Of a stretch of DNA of 64,000 bases, positions 1 to 6,861 are shown piece by piece. The stretch is from a virus. Position 1 is the first letter of the stretch, and each line of letters opens with the position of its first letter. Location: positions 62,001-126,000 of the IMG/VR virus record IMGVR_UViG_3300026484_000053; one strand, written 5' to 3'. The position numbers were made by a program, and so were the translations under genes. A model generated the notes under the pieces. The model made no database searches. It was not told the origin of the DNA and worked only from the letters and a program-made list of their open reading frames with translations.

Positions 1-1
1 A

Positions 2-445
2 GAACTAGCACGTCATAGAATGGCAAGTCCTAGTGTAAAATCTACAAGATATACTTTAAAAGAACTTAAGACAGAGGAACCGTTTATTACTAACAGAGGT
101 GTATATGATGGTGTTTATAAAGAAGGAGATTATAACTTTGAAAGAGCAGAAAAATATCTTGTTTTTACTGCAGACACTTATGTTGACATGGCAAGTATCG
201 ATGCGCTTGAAAAGTTAAGAACTATTATCTTTCATGGTATAACTAATGACAGAGCAAAGTTTTGTATGCCTGAAGCGTATAGAACGTCTTTAGCTTTCAC
301 TATTAATGCTAGGTCTTTAAGAAATTTCTTAAGTTTAAGAACTAGTAAAGCAGCACTTTGGGAGATAAGAGAATTAGCTCAAACTATGTTTAATGTACTA
401 CCTGAAGAGCATAAGTATTTGTTTGAAGACTGTGTTGAAGTGTAG
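2..445 (+). CDS. thyX: Flavin-dependent thymidylate synthase ThyX, C-terminal part (5' end outside window)
   Basis: The frame is open from base 2, so the ATG at 20 is internal and the true start lies upstream. The visible part begins with RHR, then seven residues, then Ser, then RY, which is the ThyX signature RHRx7S. The C-terminus, with SLRNFLSLRTS followed by WEIRELAQTM, matches the end of ThyX enzymes. ThyX makes dTMP from dUMP using methylenetetrahydrofolate and FAD/NADPH, so the phage supplies thymidylate for its own replication. A strong inverted repeat follows the stop codon. The family assignment is firm; the missing N-terminus cannot be judged. Confidence 0.9.
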   Translation, partial: ELARHRMASPSVKSTRYTLKELKTEEPFITNRGVYDGVYKEGDYNFERAEKYLVFTADTYVDMASIDALEKLRTIIFHGITNDRAKFCMPEAYRTSLAFTINARSLRNFLSLRTSKAALWEIRELAQTMFNVLPEEHKYLFEDCVEV

Positions 446-451
446 AAAGAA

Positions 452-492
452 GGTGATGAATACGCGACTCTTATTACAGCGTATTCATCACC
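452..492. terminator. Perfect 14-bp inverted repeat after thyX
   Basis: GGTGATGAATACGC (452-465) pairs perfectly with GCGTATTCATCACC (479-492) across a 13-nt loop. It lies 7 nt after the thyX stop and before the next promoter, as a terminator would. It is not a classic intrinsic terminator on the plus strand because no T-run follows. It could act as an RNA 3'-end stabiliser or a minus-strand terminator. Confidence 0.5.
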
Positions 493-515
493 AGAAATAA
501 CGATTAATCCAAAAC

Positions 516-548
516 TTTAATACACTTTTAATACTAATATGTTATAAT
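516..548 (+). promoter_or_regulatory. Bipartite promoter, TTTAAT box plus extended -10
   Basis: TTTAAT occurs at 516-521 and again at 527-532. The second copy is 10 nt before TATAAT (543-548), which is preceded by TG to make the extended -10 TGTTATAAT. The same arrangement recurs before other non-structural genes near 10640, 12939, 13758, 35245, 59883 and 63416. It drives the gene at 589. Confidence 0.7.
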
Positions 549-588
549 ATACTATCAATTAAATACATAAACATATAAAGGTTATATT

Positions 589-948
589 ATGACAAACGAA
601 CAAAAAATAGCACTTGGATTAGTTAAAAAATTAGATGAAGCTGTAGATGTTGTACATACTACGTCTTACATTAATAAACGCGTATCTAAACATATAGACT
701 TAGATTTTTCGCAAACGAACGTGTCAAAAGAAATCGTTAATTACGCTTTTGAGCTAGTTAAAAGCTACGATTTATACACAGGAGCTATTGATGACGGTGC
801 TCAATGTAGAGACGCTAATAGACGAAATAAAATAACATTAAAAGAATTAAAGAATATAGGTGTAAAAACTATTATTTGGAAAGATTATACTCCTATAATG
901 AGTACACGTATTTTTGATAAGATACTTAACTTAGATGAGATATCTTAA
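589..948 (+). CDS. Hypothetical protein, 119 aa
   Basis: No family recognised. It starts with ATG after an AAAGG ribosome site and directly follows the bipartite promoter at 516-548, so it is probably expressed early or mid infection. The protein is mixed-charge and probably soluble, with a lysine-rich stretch near residues 80-90 and no membrane segment. Its position among small genes next to thyX suggests an accessory early function. Confidence 0.7.
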   Translation: MTNEQKIALGLVKKLDEAVDVVHTTSYINKRVSKHIDLDFSQTNVSKEIVNYAFELVKSYDLYTGAIDDGAQCRDANRRNKITLKELKNIGVKTIIWKDYTPIMSTRIFDKILNLDEIS

Positions 949-989
949 GTGCGCAGAAATACTAGACTTGATAGGAAAGGAATAAATAT

Positions 990-1241
990 ATGCTAGTCAA
1001 ACCAATAAATTCAACAGTACAAGAAATAATGCCAGGAGTATTAAGTGTTAATCTTACAAAGCAGGAGATAACTAAATTAAAAGTATATCTAAGAGAAGAT
1101 ATACAGCATACTTTATTTAGCGCTATACCAGAAATATATAAGACTGTACACAGTAACTTTCACAAGTGTCATCAAATATTAGTTTTACCGTACAATGAGA
1201 ACGGTACAGAAAAATTAATCATACAACGTGTAAAAGCGTAA
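990..1241 (+). CDS. Hypothetical protein, 83 aa, ending in an octanucleotide repeat
   Basis: ATG follows GGAAAGG. No family recognised. The stop codon TAA at 1239 is created at the junction of two copies of an 8-bp repeat. An open frame continues downstream in another phase (1250-1474), so this gene may once have been longer. It could equally be complete as it stands. Confidence 0.6.
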   Translation: MLVKPINSTVQEIMPGVLSVNLTKQEITKLKVYLREDIQHTLFSAIPEIYKTVHSNFHKCHQILVLPYNENGTEKLIIQRVKA

Positions 1242-1261
1242 AAGCGTAAAAGTGTAAAACA
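1230..1261 (+). repeat. Tandem octanucleotide GTAAAAGC, four copies
   Basis: Two exact copies of GTAAAAGC are followed by GTAAAAGT and GTAAAACA. The array spans the stop codon of the preceding gene and the region where coding potential changes frame. A unit of 8 is not a multiple of three, so copy-number changes shift frame. Confidence 0.85.
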
Positions 1262-1474
1262 ATAAAGGAATGGGCATGGGATAACTATAATCTTAATATA
1301 ATAGATGGTATTTCTAGTCGTGGAATATATGTTAGCATTATAGAAGAAGACTTTGCAAATCTTCAATCATTTACAAATAAATCAAGAGTAGAACCAAGAG
1401 CTGAAACAATATTTGAAGCTTGTCAATGGATATTAGACAACAAAGGAAACAAAGGAAAAAAACATGGATTATAA
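1250..1474 (+). pseudogene. Open frame without a start codon, possible detached gene end
   Basis: This frame encodes a protein-like sequence (KEWAWDNYNLNIIDGISSRG, later FEACQWILDNKGNKG) up to a TAA at 1472, overlapping the start of the next gene. There is no ATG, GTG or TTG with a ribosome site at its beginning. It may be the severed end of the gene at 990 or an independent decayed gene. Removing one 8-bp repeat unit would align the phases but would not remove the intervening TAA, so the origin is unresolved. Confidence 0.45.
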
Positions 1475-1868
1475 CAATGTAAGCAATGTAAGCAAGGTAA
1501 CTAAGGTAAGTAAGGTAAGCAAAATACGTAGCGTATTTAATGCAAGTAATATAAGTGCTGTTATACTAAGGGAAGATATACGTATGAACGCCAATCGAGT
1601 GTTCCGTATAACAGCTGATACTATGAAGCTACCATCTAAACACTATGATTGTAGATTTGTTATGAATATGCACTTTTTAGACGAGATTGAAAAGAGTCTT
1701 ATAAAAGACGGTCATACATTCTCGTGGATAAAAGAACAGAGCACGTTTGTAGGTATATATGTATATCCGATGATTAAATCAGAGTACGACAAGTTAAAGT
1801 ATGTACAAGATTGCATGACTCTTGAAGAGTATTCTAAAGATAGAACAGAGCTTCATTTAAAAAAGTAA
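1464..1868 (+). CDS. Hypothetical protein, 134 aa, with N-terminal VSK repeats
   Basis: No family recognised. Residues 5-20 are an imperfect three-residue repeat (VSN, VSK, VTK, VSK, VSK) encoded by about five copies of a 9-bp unit. The rest is a soluble mixed-charge protein ending in TELHLKK. The start codon overlaps the end of the upstream open frame. The gene ends in an 18-bp tandem repeat shared with the convergent small terminase gene. Confidence 0.6.
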   Translation: MDYNNVSNVSKVTKVSKVSKIRSVFNASNISAVILREDIRMNANRVFRITADTMKLPSKHYDCRFVMNMHFLDEIEKSLIKDGHTFSWIKEQSTFVGIYVYPMIKSEYDKLKYVQDCMTLEEYSKDRTELHLKK

Positions 1869-1901
1869 GCCTTACTTGGCCTCTAAGCCTTACTTGGCCT
1901 G
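1866..1901. repeat. 18-bp tandem repeat at convergent gene ends
   Basis: TAAGCCTTACTTGGCCTC (1866-1883) is followed at once by the same unit with a final G (1884-1901). Each copy carries TAA on the plus strand and TTA (a minus-strand TAA), so the duplication covers the stop codons of both convergent genes. Confidence 0.85.
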
Positions 1902-2465
1902 TAATTGCTTAAGTAGATCCTGAGGACTGCCTATAAAGACGTTATTAGTTACGTTGTTAGGCTGATCTGTCTTTATATCAGTAGTATTAAGCATTTTTAC
2001 GTCTTTTTGTACTCTAGTAAATTGAGTATATACAGATGTCATAGCTTTAGACGTGTCGTTTATACCCTTAATAAGAGAGCTAAATGATTCTATCATCTCT
2101 GCTGCTGAACCTTCTTCAGATTCAAGCAGCAGGTCTTGCTCGTACTTATCTAATACATTACTTGCACTTTTAATACTTCTTCTAAGCAACCTTCTCATTA
2201 ACTCAAAATCTTCCATCATAAGATCAGATTTAGCAATTGCTGTAATTACAGTATCATCTGATTCTACGTCTATAATTTCTGATTCTACATCGTGCGTGTC
2301 GTGCGTGTCGTGCTTTTCTATACTATGTTTATCTAAAGTGTCTTGCTTAGCCTTTTCCATAGACTGTTGCATATTACCTGCTTCAATCTCGAATGTGCCA
2401 AGTAGAGCTTTAAATTTGTCTATTTCTACCTTTGGTGTTTGTGTCGTGTGCGTCGTGTGTGGCAT
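1890..2465 (-). CDS. Terminase small subunit (gp16-like), 191 aa
   Basis: The C-terminal motif VFIGSPQDLLKQL resembles the end of T4-type gp16 proteins, and the middle (about residues 85-160) is predicted helical, as in ring-forming small terminases. In the family, gp16 forms rings that bind packaging DNA and regulate gp17. The N-terminus is rich in His, Asp and Thr with HDTHDTHD repeats and looks disordered. ATG overlaps the stop of the frameshift extension upstream (TAATG). It is in the same minus-strand cluster as the large terminase, but four genes downstream of it. Confidence 0.65.
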   Translation of the reverse strand: MPHTTHTTQTPKVEIDKFKALLGTFEIEAGNMQQSMEKAKQDTLDKHSIEKHDTHDTHDVESEIIDVESDDTVITAIAKSDLMMEDFELMRRLLRRSIKSASNVLDKYEQDLLLESEEGSAAEMIESFSSLIKGINDTSKAMTSVYTQFTRVQKDVKMLNTTDIKTDQPNNVTNNVFIGSPQDLLKQLQAK

Positions 2466-2635
2466 TATTTTATCTTTCCTTCTTTTTTAAGTTGTTTAGT
2501 AAGTATTCCCATCTTTACTTCTCTTTCCCATACTAACATATTATCTACTTCAAAATCCGAGTAGTGTCCGAAATACTTAAAGTTATGGTATTCATTATAT
2601 AGAGTTCCTAACGTAGTGCTGAAACTCAAGTCCAC
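2465..2635 (-). CDS. -1 frameshift extension of the gp26-like gene, about 57 codons
   Basis: In the -1 frame after the slip site at 2641-2635 the reading frame stays open: VDLSFSTTLG, then NEYHNFKYFGHYSDF, ending KKEGKIK and a TAA at 2467-2465. There is no ATG at its beginning; a TTG overlapping the upstream stop would be the only conventional start. The arrangement of an upstream frame, a slippery heptamer and a short overlapping downstream frame resembles the tail-assembly chaperone pairs (G/GT type) of many tailed phages. By position it corresponds to what follows gp26 in the T4 order. Confidence 0.6.
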   Translation of the reverse strand: MDLSFSTTLGTLYNEYHNFKYFGHYSDFEVDNMLVWEREVKMGILTKQLKKEGKIK

Positions 2636-3324
2636 AAAAAATTGGGAATTGAACTAAATTCTATGTTATGTTCTTCTCCGCAAAATATGCACTTAAAATC
2701 TCCACTTATATGAAGAGATCCTTTCTGCTCTTTAAACTGATCGTAAAGTTCATCAAATTCTTTGCTTGGAAGTGAATTAATAAACTCGTAACATTCATCA
2801 AACGTAAACGTGTTGTTATATTCTCCATTAAAGTCTACACCTTTTACGCTAAGTATAAATTCTACATATGCTTTTTCTACTTTGGTTTTTGCTTCGTCTA
2901 TACGTTTTGTGCTACGTGGCTTTTGCAGTTCTATTTCGCATTGTTGTGACGTTATTTTTTTCAAAGTACGAGCTTTAAACTTAACTACGTCTGATAATTT
3001 AACGTCAAATTCTAAGTATTGACCGCATTTAGGGTTTTTACATAGTCTTTCTATTTGGAACGTGTCGCCGATAGATATTTTACGTATCTCTATCATTAAC
3101 ATTTTCTTGTCTATATCATCAAGAACTATTTTTTTAGATTGTGGTTTAATACAAGGTTCTATAAGGCATTCGTACAGATCTTGTTCTGTTATCGTCTCAC
3201 CTTCTGGTAAAGACTCTTTTAATATAAGATAATCTTTCTCGTTCTTTGTAGTCCATGGTTTAAAATAAACTACTTGACTTGAAAGTTTTACCTTGTGGTT
3301 GTAAGATTGAGTTTGGTTGAACAT
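2626..3324 (-). CDS. Baseplate hub/assembly protein, gp26-like, 232 aa
   Basis: The pattern of a conserved acidic middle, a CxxxxC pair (near LCKNPKCGQ) and a C-terminal CxxC pair (KCIFCGEEH) followed by NFLW is typical of the T4 gp26-type baseplate family. In T4, gp26 is needed for hub assembly. The Cys pairs could bind zinc. A late box lies 26 nt upstream by predicted +1. The gene ends in a slippery heptamer giving a longer fused product. Family assignment rests on recalled similarity, not an alignment. Confidence 0.65.
   Translation of the reverse strand: MFNQTQSYNHKVKLSSQVVYFKPWTTKNEKDYLILKESLPEGETITEQDLYECLIEPCIKPQSKKIVLDDIDKKMLMIEIRKISIGDTFQIERLCKNPKCGQYLEFDVKLSDVVKFKARTLKKITSQQCEIELQKPRSTKRIDEAKTKVEKAYVEFILSVKGVDFNGEYNNTFTFDECYEFINSLPSKEFDELYDQFKEQKGSLHISGDFKCIFCGEEHNIEFSSIPNFLWT
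2635..2641 (-). promoter_or_regulatory. Putative -1 programmed frameshift site U UUU UUG
   Basis: The zero-frame codons AAT TTT TTG create the X XXY YYZ heptamer T TTT TTG on the minus strand, three codons before the zero-frame stop TGA (2628-2626). Slipping back one base puts ribosomes directly into the open downstream frame. The heptamer is a known efficient class. No stimulatory structure was modelled. Confidence 0.6.
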
Positions 3325-3355
3325 TAAGTTCCTTTCTGTTAGGTTTATATAAACA

Positions 3356-3363
3356 TATTTATA
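3356..3363 (-). promoter_or_regulatory. Late promoter box TATAAATA
   Basis: Exact T4-type late box on the minus strand, inside the end of the preceding gene. Predicted +1 near 3350 leaves about 26 nt before the ATG at 3324. Confidence 0.7.
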
Positions 3364-4003
3364 TGAAATAAGACACTGAACCTGTCGTAAATCCGTGTTT
3401 TATCACGTTTTCATTTGTACTGAGCGTGTTCATCATCGTAGTGTATTGCATCGTTTTTTTTTTCAAAAACGACTTTTTCCTACTTGCCATACCTCTGTAG
3501 TCGTATAAAAGTCCTAACATGATCCTTATTCTCGATGATTGAGTACTTTGATCTTCTAATTCTTTACCTGTAATACTTTTGTAAAGAGACTTAACGTCCA
3601 GCTTTAAAGAATTTACCCAATACGCTACGCTTATAGCCTGGTTGTTTAGTTCTTGTCTTTGTAACATATATGGTACAAATTCTTTTCTTAAATCTTCTGT
3701 ACTAAAAGATGATACATTTTTATAAGACATGATGAGCATTTGCCCTTTTTCATCATCTTCTGCTTCGTACTGTAGTAAGTGTAAAAGTTCATGTATAAGA
3801 CTGGCTTTAGAACTGTATGCTACGGTGTATGGTCTTTGCGCGTGTCCACCCTGTTCTATTTTAATAAGTTTTATCTTTTTAATTAGATGGTCTACATTAA
3901 AAGCTTCACAGAATGCGTTTAACTCAGAAAGTTCGAAGTCGTTAGTACTTATTTTTACGTATTCTCTGAAGTGCTTTATGCGCATTATGTGCTTTATGCG
4001 CAT
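3359..4003 (-). CDS. HELLH-motif protein, putative zinc metallopeptidase, 214 aa
   Basis: Residues 71-75 are HELLH within SLIHELLHLLQYE, the HExxH zinc-binding motif of zincins, set in a hydrophobic helix as expected. A possible third ligand is not obvious. Upstream SD AAAGG precedes the first of two ATGs created by an 18-bp tandem duplication (MRIKHI then MRIKHF). It sits between the gp26-like gene and the terminase, so it is co-expressed with morphogenesis genes. It may process virion or prohead proteins, but no substrate is evident; a non-catalytic use of the fold is possible. Confidence 0.5.
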   Translation of the reverse strand: MRIKHIMRIKHFREYVKISTNDFELSELNAFCEAFNVDHLIKKIKLIKIEQGGHAQRPYTVAYSSKASLIHELLHLLQYEAEDDEKGQMLIMSYKNVSSFSTEDLRKEFVPYMLQRQELNNQAISVAYWVNSLKLDVKSLYKSITGKELEDQSTQSSRIRIMLGLLYDYRGMASRKKSFLKKKTMQYTTMMNTLSTNENVIKHGFTTGSVSYFI

Positions 4004-4006
4004 TAT
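3971..4006 (-). repeat. 18-bp tandem duplication carrying the start codon
   Basis: The 18-bp unit GTGCTTTATGCGCATTAT is present twice back to back. On the minus strand each copy contains an in-frame ATG, so the gene has two start codons, but only the first (4003) is well spaced from the SD. Confidence 0.85.
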
Positions 4007-4022
4007 GTGCCTTTATAGACGT

Positions 4023-4427
4023 TTATATTTTAACTATAATAGACGAGTGACTAAGTTCTACGTCTGTAACTCCAGCACTTTTAAGATCTTCGAATGCTTG
4101 TTCAGCAAACTTAGATTTAAAAAGTTCGATTTCTATTTGTTCTTTACCTGGATGTACTTTCTTTATCTTAAATCCTGCGTCTCTAAGATATTGTTCTACT
4201 TGCTTAGCATCTTTAGCGCTTTCTTCTATGTTGGGTTTACTCATTTTTTGAAGTAATTTCTGCGCTACTGTTTTACCACCAAGTGCTTTAACTATTTTCT
4301 TGAATTCTTTTTCTAACGCAGCGTCTTGAGCAATATACTCGTCAGCGTCTTTAGAACCTGTTCTACCTTTAGAGCCAACTGGGCTCTCGTTTAATGAGAA
4401 GTCTAGTACTAATTTTTCAAATGTCAT
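4023..4427 (-). CDS. Hypothetical virion-cluster protein, 134 aa
   Basis: No family recognised. The protein is lysine- and glutamate-rich and alpha-beta in appearance, with a C-terminal half (from about residue 75, GFKIKKVHPGKEQIEIELF) that alternates strands and a helix. An exact late box lies just upstream (predicted leader 14 nt), so it is expressed late with the gp26-like and terminase genes. A stretch rich in Gly and Ser near residue 20 suggests a flexible N-terminus. Confidence 0.65.
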   Translation of the reverse strand: MTFEKLVLDFSLNESPVGSKGRTGSKDADEYIAQDAALEKEFKKIVKALGGKTVAQKLLQKMSKPNIEESAKDAKQVEQYLRDAGFKIKKVHPGKEQIEIELFKSKFAEQAFEDLKSAGVTDVELSHSSIIVKI

Positions 4428-4446
4428 GTTTATTCCTTTTTATTTT

Positions 4447-4454
4447 TATTTATA
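4447..4454 (-). promoter_or_regulatory. Late promoter box TATAAATA
   Basis: Exact late box on the minus strand; predicted +1 near 4441, 14 nt before the ATG at 4427. It lies between the terminase stop and the next gene. Confidence 0.75.
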
Positions 4455-4470
4455 ACAACTTATACTTAAT

Positions 4471-4530
4471 GCTACGTTTAATACTGCGTTTAATGCTGCG
4501 TTTAATACTGCGTTTAATACTACGTTTAAT
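4471..4530. repeat. 12-bp tandem repeat (GCGTTTAATACT type), five copies
   Basis: Five imperfect 12-bp units based on ACTGCGTTTAAT run up to and across the stop codon of the terminase gene, so the last unit supplies its stop. Confidence 0.85.
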
Positions 4531-6748
4531 ACACATCTTCCATATCTCTTCTCCAGCCTGCACTGTCGAAGGGTTCTTCTGAAGCATGTTCTATATCTGA
4601 ACTAAATCCCATGTTCATAATCTTACACATTTCTAATTCTTCTTGTTTTTGCTCTTGCGCTCTTTGCTCTAAAAGATCTATAAATCCCTTAAAGTCATCA
4701 AAGTTTTTTATATCAAGCATAGGTGCAAATAACAGTGCTGTAGCCATAACCATGTCATCTTTATAACCGTCTTCAGCACTGTAACTTCCGTTTTTCTTTT
4801 CTATAAAATTAAATAATTGCTCTATAGTAACATGATCTTTAAGAATAAGCATATCTTCTTCAATAAATTTCTTTAAAAGACTAAGTATCTGTCTTTTAGT
4901 TTTTGTAGTAGTTCTAAAACCTAATAAGTTAGCACTTGCTTTTTTCTTTTTCTTTTCACGGAATATCTCACCTTCGTACTCATAGTTGTAATTCAGTGTA
5001 TCAAGTACGCCTATACCAATGTTATTCTCTCCTACTATAAGGGCTTTATTATAATAATTACCAAGATCAAATAATCTACCTGGCATTACCATATAAGACT
5101 CTGATATGTTGGCTGCTGCTACTTCCTTAAAAGGTATTGACGTCACGTCAAATACATGGACCCCTGCATCATCTTGGCCATCAATTTTAGGATCGAATGT
5201 AAGAATATAATGCTTACCTGATTCAGGTTCTTCAAATATTCTTAGTCCTTTAAATATTTTATCTTGTATTATTTCTTCTTCTGGTAATGCATTAAGACAT
5301 TTTAAAGCTTCGGCTCCTATTAAAGTAGCTGAAGAACCGACGAAAGCATTTTTAAAATTCTGTGCGAAATGTATTTCTCCATTTTTAGCTACTTGCTCTT
5401 GTTGAAATTGTTCAGGAGATTTTTTCGAACCGTCTTTATTCCATCTTGGTACATCTTTCCAAGATGCTTCAGCTATTCTGTATCCGTTTACTCCTTCTCT
5501 TGCTCCCTTAACAATTTGATAGAAATGATTTAATCCATTAGCTGTACTACTAAATATAATTTGTGAATCTTTAAACGATGCCATAGCTGGAGTAACAGAA
5601 TCCAACATATCATGAAATAGATTAGCTTTAATAAAAGATGCCTCGTCTATATATGCATATCTAAGAGAGTAACCCCTGAATGCGTCGCTATTTGAAGCAC
5701 TAATAAGTATTCTATTGTTATTAGTAAGTTCTATGGATTGCTTATTCCAAGATTTAACCCCAGGTTGCATCCAGATTGGTAAGTTCATGTAAATATCTCG
5801 TATTTTAGTTAATACTTCTTGAGCTAGCGATACTTTATTTGCTGCTACACCTATATTAATATCTTCTTTTATAAGAGCAATCCATAGCAAATAACAAGCG
5901 ATAGTAACTGTTTTACCGCTGTTATGACTAAGTATTCCATCACTATAAAACAACTCGTCTAAAGAGTCTAAAGATATATCATACATGTTTTCAAATACAC
6001 CTGTATGTTCTACACTTATTACTTTTGAATACCCTTCAGTAGTGATTAACTCCTGATTTAAAGAATTTTCTAAATGAACTTCTTCGTTACTAGAGTTAAT
6101 CACTACATGTTTAGGAGATCCAGATAAAGTCATACCATTTTCTAAAGTTATGTTTAGTACTTCGTATTTATGCGTTACGTAAACGTAATTTATATTAGAA
6201 CTTTCAGATGTACTTAAATCTTTATTAGTGCTTATGTTTTTACAGTTTAAAGTCCTAGAACTTATAAACGTGTCGTGATTTTCGATTTTAAATTCATTAG
6301 TTGCACTGTCGTATAATTCTTTAATAGTTATTTCTTCGTTGTTAACTTTTAACTTTGTATTTCCTGCAACGCACTGTCTAGGAAAAAATACTACAATGTC
6401 TTCTCCAGTAACTAACTGCTCTTCTAGATTTAGTTGATATTCTCTAGGTTCTGGTCTTGTTATTCCTTCTTTAGTAAGAATTCTGCAATAATTCCTTCTG
6501 AAATAGAAATAATCTTCATAAGCTGATTTAATTTCTATTTGCTGCATTTCAGACATAGGTATTTTAACATCTGCGCCTCTTAATCCATTTATTCCTGAAA
6601 AACTTATCTTCTGGCCAAACGCGTCTAAATAAAAACCGTTTTCATCTTTTTGCGTATCAATTGCTTCTAATAATTGATCTTTTGTTTTGTTGTCTAGTTC
6701 ATTACCGTTATTATCTTTAGCTAGAACGTCATATAATCCTTTTGACAT
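4526..6748 (-). CDS. Terminase large subunit (gp17-like) interrupted by a mini-intein
   Basis: The packaging motor ATPase-nuclease. The precursor is 740 aa; removing residues 126-276 leaves 589 aa, close to T4 gp17. Splicing restores the P-loop FFPRQ-SGKT. Walker B is YAYIDE, motif C is FSSTANG. The C-terminal nuclease has the acidic triad context TFDPK, VGEN and DGYKDDMVM. Before splicing the ATPase site is split, so splicing is needed for activity. Ribosome site GAAAGG precedes ATG. The 3' end lies in a 12-bp tandem repeat. The endolysin gene is upstream in the same cluster. Confidence 0.95.
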   Translation of the reverse strand: MSKGLYDVLAKDNNGNELDNKTKDQLLEAIDTQKDENGFYLDAFGQKISFSGINGLRGADVKIPMSEMQQIEIKSAYEDYFYFRRNYCRILTKEGITRPEPREYQLNLEEQLVTGEDIVVFFPRQCVAGNTKLKVNNEEITIKELYDSATNEFKIENHDTFISSRTLNCKNISTNKDLSTSESSNINYVYVTHKYEVLNITLENGMTLSGSPKHVVINSSNEEVHLENSLNQELITTEGYSKVISVEHTGVFENMYDISLDSLDELFYSDGILSHNSGKTVTIACYLLWIALIKEDINIGVAANKVSLAQEVLTKIRDIYMNLPIWMQPGVKSWNKQSIELTNNNRILISASNSDAFRGYSLRYAYIDEASFIKANLFHDMLDSVTPAMASFKDSQIIFSSTANGLNHFYQIVKGAREGVNGYRIAEASWKDVPRWNKDGSKKSPEQFQQEQVAKNGEIHFAQNFKNAFVGSSATLIGAEALKCLNALPEEEIIQDKIFKGLRIFEEPESGKHYILTFDPKIDGQDDAGVHVFDVTSIPFKEVAAANISESYMVMPGRLFDLGNYYNKALIVGENNIGIGVLDTLNYNYEYEGEIFREKKKKKASANLLGFRTTTKTKRQILSLLKKFIEEDMLILKDHVTIEQLFNFIEKKNGSYSAEDGYKDDMVMATALLFAPMLDIKNFDDFKGFIDLLEQRAQEQKQEELEMCKIMNMGFSSDIEHASEEPFDSAGWRRDMEDVY
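5921..6373 (-). other. Mini-intein in the terminase P-loop, 151 residues
   Basis: Block A begins CVAGNTKL (Cys1). Block B is LSGSPKHVV with His at intein position 89. Block F/G ends MYDISLDSLDELFYSDGILS then HN, followed by Ser as the +1 extein residue. There is no LAGLIDADG or HNH block between B and F, so it is a mini-intein that cannot home by itself. The insertion falls between RQ and SGKT of the Walker A motif. Confidence 0.92.
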
Positions 6749-6774
6749 TACTTTCCTTTCAATTAAAGTATATC

Positions 6775-6782
6775 TATTTATT
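6775..6782 (-). promoter_or_regulatory. Near-consensus late box AATAAATA before the terminase gene
   Basis: One mismatch from TATAAATA on the minus strand; predicted +1 near 6769 would leave about 21 nt before the ATG at 6748. The placement is right, but the sequence is not exact, so this is tentative. Confidence 0.35.
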
Positions 6783-6861
6783 ATGCAATGCTAACATTTA
6801 TGTAATGCTAGTATTTAATATTCTTTTAACGTTAATATGTTATTAAGACACTCTGTATTCT

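Noticed and set aside
452-492. Standard rho-independent terminator after thyX
   Set aside because: The stem is perfect but no T-run follows on the plus strand, so it is kept only as a terminator-like hairpin.
1230-1261. Programmed -1 frameshift at the octanucleotide array
   Set aside because: The -1 frame meets a TAA at 1247 before the downstream open frame, and no slippery heptamer is present.
2053-2490. 145-aa plus-strand frame over the small terminase
   Set aside because: It is rich in Ser/Leu/Cys, antisense to a convincing gene, and lacks a ribosome site.
5921-6373. Homing endonuclease inside the terminase intein
   Set aside because: The gap between blocks B and F is too short and has no LAGLIDADG, HNH or GIY-YIG motif.
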